A stretch of 64,000 bases of DNA from Deinococcus ruber. GTDB taxonomy: Bacteria; Deinococcota; Deinococci; Deinococcales; Deinococcaceae. Position 1 is the first letter of the stretch. Each line of letters begins with the position of its first letter. This document shows, one piece after another, positions 59,295 to 64,000 of this stretch. The notes under the pieces were generated by a model. That model was not told the origin of the DNA, ran no database searches, and saw nothing but the letters and a program-made list of their open reading frames with translations. The stretch lies in the NCBI RefSeq assembly GCF_014648095.1, contig NZ_BMQL01000002.1, positions 124,001 to 188,000 on the forward strand, read 5' to 3'. Made by a program: the position numbers and the translations under genes.

Positions 59295-60152
59295 TCAGCT
59301 TTTTGCCCGTTTCAGCCCCAGCGTGCGCCCGATCACCGCGTCCAGCGCCCGTTTTGGCAGCAGAGCCGTCATGAGCCTCGTCAGAGGGGTTTCCGGCCCC
59401 GGTGCAGCGCGGAGGGTGGGTCGGGGTCGGCTCAGCGCTCGCCAGATGCTCTCACCGATCTGCTCGGGGGTGTATCCGGCTCGCCCGTCTTTCACCATGC
59501 TGGCGGCAAATGTCTGAATCGGGCGCTGATAGACCGGGTCGTTCGCCCAGCTCGCCTGCCCCTGCTCGGCCTTGTCCCAGATGGGCGTCGCCACCGACCC
59601 AGGAGCCACCACCAGCACGTCGATTCCGAATGGCAGCAGTTCGCGGCGCAGGCTGTCCGACAGCGCTTCCAGCCCCGCTTTACTGGCGGCGTAGGCACCC
59701 AGAAACGGTGGCGACAGCTTCGCTCCGATGGAACTGACGTTCACGATTCTTCCGGGCGGCCCCTGGAGCTTCCGGTTCATGCCCAGCAGCGGCAGAAACG
59801 CCTGTGTCACGAGCAGCGGCCCGGTCAGATTGATATCGAGCTGTTGCCGGAAGTCGGCGGCAGGCTGGTTGTACAGCGGTGCCGGAACCGCCACACCTGC
59901 ATTGTTCACCAGCCCGCTCAGGGTGCGCCCTGCCAGCGCGGCACTCACCTGGGCTGCTGCCCGCGCCACCGCCGCTTCATCGGTCACATCGAAGAGCAGC
60001 GGCGTGAAGCGCTCTCCGAAGTCTGCTTGCAGGCGCTCGGCATCGGCCTGTCTGCGAACGCTGCCGAAGACCTGCACGCCGCGTTCCAGCAGCACGCTCA
60101 CCGTTCCGTAGCCGATGCCGCTCGAAACGCCCGTCACCACAACTGAATTCAT
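59295..60152 (-). CDS. short-chain dehydrogenase/reductase
   Basis: A protein of 285 residues. VVTGVSSGIGYGTVSVLLER is the NAD(P) site, VNNAGVAVPAP and IVNVSSIGA give the Asn and Ser, and AYAASKAGLEALSDSLRREL carries the Tyr-x3-Lys pair. Substrate unknown. It is divergent from the TetR regulator at 60285; two palindromes lie in the gap and close to this gene's start, so the regulator probably represses it. Confidence 0.9.
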   Translation of the reverse strand: MNSVVVTGVSSGIGYGTVSVLLERGVQVFGSVRRQADAERLQADFGERFTPLLFDVTDEAAVARAAAQVSAALAGRTLSGLVNNAGVAVPAPLYNQPAADFRQQLDINLTGPLLVTQAFLPLLGMNRKLQGPPGRIVNVSSIGAKLSPPFLGAYAASKAGLEALSDSLRRELLPFGIDVLVVAPGSVATPIWDKAEQGQASWANDPVYQRPIQTFAASMVKDGRAGYTPEQIGESIWRALSRPRPTLRAAPGPETPLTRLMTALLPKRALDAVIGRTLGLKRAKS

Positions 60153-60175
60153 CTGTCGCCTCCGAGTTTCCGCGT

Positions 60176-60194
60176 AGATATACGGCGTATATCT
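60176..60194. promoter_or_regulatory. TetR operator, site 1 (perfect palindrome)
   Basis: AGATATACGGCGTATATCT is a 9+1+9 perfect palindrome 24 bases upstream of the SDR start. Its inner words recur in site 2. Confidence 0.75.
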
Positions 60195-60200
60195 TTATGG

Positions 60201-60213
60201 TGTACAGCGTACA
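60201..60213. promoter_or_regulatory. TetR operator, site 2
   Basis: TGTAC-AGC-GTACA, centred 22 bases from site 1, so both lie on the same helix face. The two share a TATAC/TGTAC-GCGTA core. Confidence 0.65.
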
Positions 60214-60284
60214 TCTTCGCTGCCAAAATCACAAGAGGTCGGTGGCCCCGTTCCTGTGCCGGGCAGGCGCTACAGTGCGCGAAT

Positions 60285-60851
60285 ATGCCCTATCCGGCCA
60301 AAACCAGTGCAGAACAGATTCTGGCTGCCGCCGTAGACCTGCTGGAACGCAGCGGCATCGCTGGCCTGACGCTGCGGGCGCTGGCCGCCGATCTCAAGCT
60401 CACGCCCAACGCGCTGTACCGCTATTACGACAGCCGCGACACCCTGCTGGCAGCGGTGGCGGTACAGGGGGCGCGGCTGCTGCTGGAAGACATCCGGGCG
60501 GCGCTGAGCCAACCCGGCAACAGCCTGACGCATCTGGCCCAGCGCTACCTGGCGTTTGCCCACACCCGGCCCGCGCTGTACGACCTGTACATGACCTGCG
60601 ACACGCTGAATGCCGAGCAGCGAGCCGTCTACGATCAGCTGTGGGAACTGGTGGTGGGCCAGCTCCAGCCGCTTGCCGGGGGGTACAGTCCCGACCTCAC
60701 CATGACGCTCTGGAGTTATCTGCATGGCCTGGTCGGGCTGGAACGATCCGGCGTCTACGACTCGCCCGGCAGCCCCAAACCGCCGCAGAATCTGGCCTTC
60801 GGACTGGGGCTGCTGCTGGCAGGTCTGGAAAAGCTCAACCCCACTTCCTAA
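60285..60851 (+). CDS. TetR family transcriptional regulator
   Basis: A protein of 188 residues. EQILAAAVDLLERSGIAGLT, LRALAADLKLTPNALYRYY and DTLLAAV form the TetR DNA-binding domain; a C-terminal domain of the TetR_C type (LTHLAQRYLAFAHTRPALYD) follows. TACAGT lies 8 bases before the ATG. It is likely autoregulated and controls the divergent SDR gene through sites at 60176-60213. The acyl-CoA dehydrogenase gene starts 32 bases after its stop, with an operator-like palindrome between. Confidence 0.9.
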   Translation: MPYPAKTSAEQILAAAVDLLERSGIAGLTLRALAADLKLTPNALYRYYDSRDTLLAAVAVQGARLLLEDIRAALSQPGNSLTHLAQRYLAFAHTRPALYDLYMTCDTLNAEQRAVYDQLWELVVGQLQPLAGGYSPDLTMTLWSYLHGLVGLERSGVYDSPGSPKPPQNLAFGLGLLLAGLEKLNPTS

Positions 60852-60861
60852 CGCCCGTTAG
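60848..60861. promoter_or_regulatory. PaaR-like operator upstream of acyl-CoA dehydrogenase
   Basis: CTAACGCCCGTTAG is a perfect dyad that fits CNAACGNNCGTTNG, the site reported for the TetR-family regulator PaaR of Thermus thermophilus. It overlaps the TetR stop codon and lies 10 bases before TACACT (60872-60877), so bound protein would block the promoter. Confidence 0.65.
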
Positions 60862-60883
60862 GTGGGCGCGTTACACTACGTCC

Positions 60884-62059
60884 ATGACCACCACCCTCGC
60901 GGCTCCCGGCCTCAGTTTCGGCCTGTCCGACGATCAGCGTCTTATCGTGCAGCACGTGCGCGACTACGCCCAGACTGAGATCGCGTCCAGAAGTGCCGCC
61001 TACGACCGCAGCGGCGACTTTCCACACGAACAGATACGCGGGCTGGCGGCCCTGGGCCTGATGGGGGCGTGTGTGCCGGAACGCTGGGGCGGCGCGGGCC
61101 TGGACAGCGTGACCTACGCGCTGTGCCTGGAGGAAATCGCCGCCGCCGATGCCAGTGTGGCCGTGATCGTGAGCGTGCAGAACGGCCTGCCCGAACAGAT
61201 GATTCTGAACCACGGCAGCGATGAGCAGCGCCAGACGTATCTGCGTCCACTGGCAACGGGCGAGCGGCTGGGGGCCTTCTGCCTGACCGAAGCGGCGTCG
61301 GGGTCGGATGCGGCCAGCCTGAAGCTCCGGGCCACGCGGGACGGCGACGATTACGTGCTGAACGGCAGCAAAGCCTGGATCACCTCGGGCGGGCAGGCCG
61401 ATACCTACCTCGTGATGGCCCGCACCGGGGGAGAGGGTGCACGCGGCGTGAGTTGTTTTATCGTCGAGAAAGGCTGGGAGGGACTGAGTTTTGGCAAGCC
61501 CGAGGAAAAAATGGGCCTGCATGCCGCGCACACCACCACCGTGAGTTTCGACGATGTGCGCGTGCCCGCTGGCAACCTGCTCGGTGGTGAAGGGCAGGGC
61601 CTGAGCATCGCGCTGTCCAGCCTGGATGCCGGGCGCATCGGCATTGCGATGCAGGCCATCGGCATTGCCCGCGCCGCCTTCGAGCACGCCGCCCGCTACG
61701 CCCTGACCCGCGAGCAGTTCGGGCGGCCTCTGTCTCAGAATCAGGGCGTCAGCTTCAAGATTGCCGACATGGCCGCCCACATCGAAGCGGCGCGGCTGCT
61801 GGCGCTCAAGGCCGCGTGGCTCAAGGATCAGGGCCAGCCGTACAGCCGCGAAGCCAGTATCGCCAAGCTGCTGGCCTCCGATACGGCGGTGAACGTCACC
61901 CGCGACGCCATTCAGGTCTTCGGCGGCAACGGCTACAGCCGCGACTACCCGGTGGAACGCCTGTACCGCGACGCCAAAGTGACTGAAATCTACGAGGGCA
62001 CCAGTGAAATCCAGCGCATCGTGATCGCCCGCTCGGTGTTTCAGGAATTCGGGGAGTGA
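60884..62059 (+). CDS. acyl-CoA dehydrogenase
   Basis: A protein of 391 residues. LTEAASGSDAASLKLRATRD and WITSGGQADTYLVMARTGG are the FAD/substrate signatures, YALTREQFGRPLSQNQGVSF is the helical domain, and VTEIYEGTSEIQRIVIARSV has the catalytic Glu. It resembles short-chain (butyryl/isovaleryl) types. ATG 60884 is 6 bases after TACACT, with a PaaR-like operator in front. It is the second acyl-CoA dehydrogenase of the window. Confidence 0.94.
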   Translation: MTTTLAAPGLSFGLSDDQRLIVQHVRDYAQTEIASRSAAYDRSGDFPHEQIRGLAALGLMGACVPERWGGAGLDSVTYALCLEEIAAADASVAVIVSVQNGLPEQMILNHGSDEQRQTYLRPLATGERLGAFCLTEAASGSDAASLKLRATRDGDDYVLNGSKAWITSGGQADTYLVMARTGGEGARGVSCFIVEKGWEGLSFGKPEEKMGLHAAHTTTVSFDDVRVPAGNLLGGEGQGLSIALSSLDAGRIGIAMQAIGIARAAFEHAARYALTREQFGRPLSQNQGVSFKIADMAAHIEAARLLALKAAWLKDQGQPYSREASIAKLLASDTAVNVTRDAIQVFGGNGYSRDYPVERLYRDAKVTEIYEGTSEIQRIVIARSVFQEFGE

Positions 62060-62130
62060 GCGTGGATTAGCGCTCTCTGAAGTGTCAGATCGTATTCTTG
62101 GTTAGGATTCAGTATCATCGGGGGGTGTCT

Positions 62131-62159
62131 GGAAAGGGTGACGCACTGCGGCCCTTTCC
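62131..62159 (+). terminator. hairpin after acyl-CoA dehydrogenase
   Basis: GGAAAGGG pairs with CCCTTTCC around a 13-nt loop, 71 bases after the stop; no T run follows, so termination is uncertain. Confidence 0.4.
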
Positions 62160-62266
62160 GCCCGCCAGCCGTTTTCCGCCCCTCGTCGTCCTCTTGCTGT
62201 CTGGCTGCTCCCGGCAACTGGGGCAAACATTGACCTGACACCTCTTGTTCACACTCTGGGAGAATT

Positions 62267-63988
62267 ATGAAAAACCCCCTGATGCTGGTTACGCTCGCGC
62301 TCGGCCTTTCTGCCTGCAACATGATGGGCAGTGGCCCGGTCAATGTCACCGTGCTCGGTCTGAACGACTTCCACGGCAATCTGGTGCCCACCGGCTTCTC
62401 GGGCGTCAAGGTTCCGGCTCCCACCGCTGCCAACCCGGCAGCCACCGCCAACCTCGCGGCGGGCGGCGCTGAAATCATTGGCGGCTACGTGAACAGCGTT
62501 CGCAGCGCCAACCCCGACACGCTGCTGGTAGGCGGCGGCGACCTGATCGGAGCCAGCCCGGTGATCAGCAGCCTGCTGCGCGACGAACCCAGCATCATCG
62601 CGCTGTCGAAGATGGGCATGTCGGTCAGTGCGCTGGGCAACCACGAGTTCGACCAGGGCCTCAAAGAACTGATGCGGATGCAGAACGGCGGCTGTGACAG
62701 CAATGCGCCGCAGCTCGCCTGTAAGTTCGACCCGGCCTACGCGGGCGCAAGCTTCCAGTATCTCGGGGCCAACGTCGTCGATAAGACCAGCGGCAAGCCG
62801 GTCTTCCCGCCCTACAAGATCCTGACCACCGCCAGCGGCGTGCGGATCGCCTTCGTCGGAGCCGTCACCAAGTCCACCCCCACCATCGTCAGCCCCAGCG
62901 GTGTCTCGACTCTCAACTTCCTTGATGAGGCCGACAGCATCAACAAGTACGTGCCCGAGATCAAGGCGCAGGGCGTGGACGCGATCTTCGTGGTCATTCA
63001 CGAGGGCGGCACCGCCAAAGACCTGTACAACACGGCGGGCTGCACCAGCCTGACCGGCAACATCATCGATATCGCCAAGCGCGTCGATCCTGCCGTCAAC
63101 GCCATCATCAGCGGGCACACCCACCAGGGTTACAACTGCCTGGTGCCCGACCCCGCCGGAAACAACCGCATCGTGATTCAGGGCGATTTCTACGGCCACC
63201 TGCTCCAGCGCCTCGATCTTCAGGTCGACAAGGCCAACCACAAGGTTCTTGCGATCAAGGCTCAGAACGTGGTCATGGACGCCAGCACCGCCACCACCAT
63301 CGCCAAGGACCCCACCGAGACGGCCATCGTGACCAAGGCCAAGGGCCTGACCGACGCCGTGAAGGGTACTGTGATCGGCAAGATCGCGGTTCCCCAGATT
63401 CTGCGGGCCGAGAACGAGGCGGGCGAAAGTGCGCTGGGCGACGTGATCGCCGATTCGCAGCTCGCCGCCACCAAGGGACCGGACAGCGGCGCTGCCGTCA
63501 TCGCGCTGATGAATGCGGGCGGTGTCCGTGCCGACCTGCCCGACTCGACCAACATCAAGCCCGACAACAGCATTACCTACGGCGACGCCTTCACGGTGCA
63601 GCCATTCGGGAACGTACTGGAGACGGTGACGCTGACCGGCGCTCAGCTCAAGGCCGTGCTGGAACAGCAGTTCGACAACCCTGCCGCCGGACAGCGGCGC
63701 ATGCTGAAGGTCAGCGTGGGCTTCAAGTACACCTGGACCGACAGCGCTCCGGCAGGCAGCAAAGTCAGTGACCTGACGCTGAACGGCACGCCCATTGACC
63801 CCGCCGCCAAGTACCGCGTGACGGTCAATAACTTCCTGGCCGACGGCGGCGACGGCTTCACGGTCTTCAAGGACGGCACCGACCGCCTGTTGCAGCCCAA
63901 CCTGAGCGACGTAGACGCCTTCCAGGCGTTTCTGAAGGCCAACGCCCCGGTTGCCGCGCCCACGCTCGACCGCATCACCAAGAAGTAA
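62267..63988 (+). CDS. 5'-nucleotidase/2',3'-cyclic phosphodiesterase-type lipoprotein
   Basis: A protein of 573 residues. [17 protein letters not shown] ends in a lipobox (LSAC), so it is a lipoprotein. The calcineurin-like metal site reads [32 protein letters not shown] and [10 protein letters not shown]. The C-terminal 5'-nucleotidase domain follows ([35 protein letters not shown]). It dephosphorylates extracellular nucleotides for phosphate or nucleoside uptake. GGGAG is 4 bases before the ATG. The gene is complete, ending 12 bases before the window edge. Confidence 0.94.
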   Translation: MKNPLMLVTLALGLSACNMMGSGPVNVTVLGLNDFHGNLVPTGFSGVKVPAPTAANPAATANLAAGGAEIIGGYVNSVRSANPDTLLVGGGDLIGASPVISSLLRDEPSIIALSKMGMSVSALGNHEFDQGLKELMRMQNGGCDSNAPQLACKFDPAYAGASFQYLGANVVDKTSGKPVFPPYKILTTASGVRIAFVGAVTKSTPTIVSPSGVSTLNFLDEADSINKYVPEIKAQGVDAIFVVIHEGGTAKDLYNTAGCTSLTGNIIDIAKRVDPAVNAIISGHTHQGYNCLVPDPAGNNRIVIQGDFYGHLLQRLDLQVDKANHKVLAIKAQNVVMDASTATTIAKDPTETAIVTKAKGLTDAVKGTVIGKIAVPQILRAENEAGESALGDVIADSQLAATKGPDSGAAVIALMNAGGVRADLPDSTNIKPDNSITYGDAFTVQPFGNVLETVTLTGAQLKAVLEQQFDNPAAGQRRMLKVSVGFKYTWTDSAPAGSKVSDLTLNGTPIDPAAKYRVTVNNFLADGGDGFTVFKDGTDRLLQPNLSDVDAFQAFLKANAPVAAPTLDRITKK

Positions 63989-64000
63989 TCGCAGCCAGTG

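Noticed and set aside
56752..59517. 921-codon open frame on the plus strand
   Set aside because: It runs antisense through both the S10 peptidase and ispH; an artefact of high GC.

Overview
The window looks like chromosomal DNA of a Deinococcus species. The signs are high GC, a rplY gene of the long CTC type, an opcA-zwf-gnd-pgl cluster, csaB next to a DUF5693 membrane protein, and about twenty genes whose start codon lies only 5-8 bases after a TANNNT -10 box (TACACT, TACAGT, TAAGCT and similar). That last pattern is the leaderless arrangement known from Deinococcus. I cannot name the species from sequence alone. Nearly the whole window is densely packed housekeeping and accessory metabolism. 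I see no rRNA, tRNA, CRISPR array, prophage or complete insertion sequence.

Layout. 1-7.3 kb: 3' end of a long-type 6-phosphogluconate dehydrogenase, a DUF2167 membrane protein, a methyltransferase behind a leader-peptide attenuator, rplY, a PfkB sugar kinase, rsmA and a DEAD-box helicase. 7.4-12 kb: TetR regulator, hisC, a MerR/aldo-keto reductase pair and a P-loop kinase. 12-18.3 kb: a complete branched-chain amino-acid ABC transporter (livK-H-M-G-F) and an acyl-CoA dehydrogenase. 18.4-25.2 kb: PAP2 phosphatase, ychF, cupin/lipase/galE, and a divergent LacI/MFS pair around a perfect palindrome. 25.2-25.8 kb: an AT-rich foreign-looking island. 25.8-32.6 kb: csaB/DUF5693 (cell-wall polymer pyruvylation), udk, a leucine-dehydrogenase-like protein lacking its catalytic lysine, and an E3-binding-domain protein. 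32.6-33.3 kb: an inverted pair of repeats. 33.3-40.4 kb: cystathionine gamma-synthase family enzyme, thioesterase, aat with a small immunity-protein cassette that carries a second copy of the aat 3' end, serA and a class V aminotransferase. 40.5-47.8 kb: HAD protein, pckA, a NAGPA-type glycosidase, Nif3, tmk, glutamine cyclotransferase and queG. 48-52.6 kb: the oxidative pentose phosphate cluster gnd-zwf-opcA-pgl. 52.8-64 kb: SRPBCC, PIG-L, rnhA, MFS, S10 peptidase, ispH, SDR, TetR, a second acyl-CoA dehydrogenase and a 5'-nucleotidase lipoprotein.

How the genes work together. gnd-zwf-opcA-pgl make NADPH and pentoses. The liv transporter, the two acyl-CoA dehydrogenases and the LeuDH-like protein point to branched-chain amino-acid and fatty-acid use. 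serA plus the class V aminotransferase probably form serine. The most unusual items are the Leu/Ile leader peptide with terminator in front of a methyltransferase gene, the aat 3'-end duplication bracketing an Imm-5-like gene, the E2-like protein without a visible catalytic histidine, the K-to-A LeuDH homologue, and a dispersed TGATG-type hairpin repeat family.
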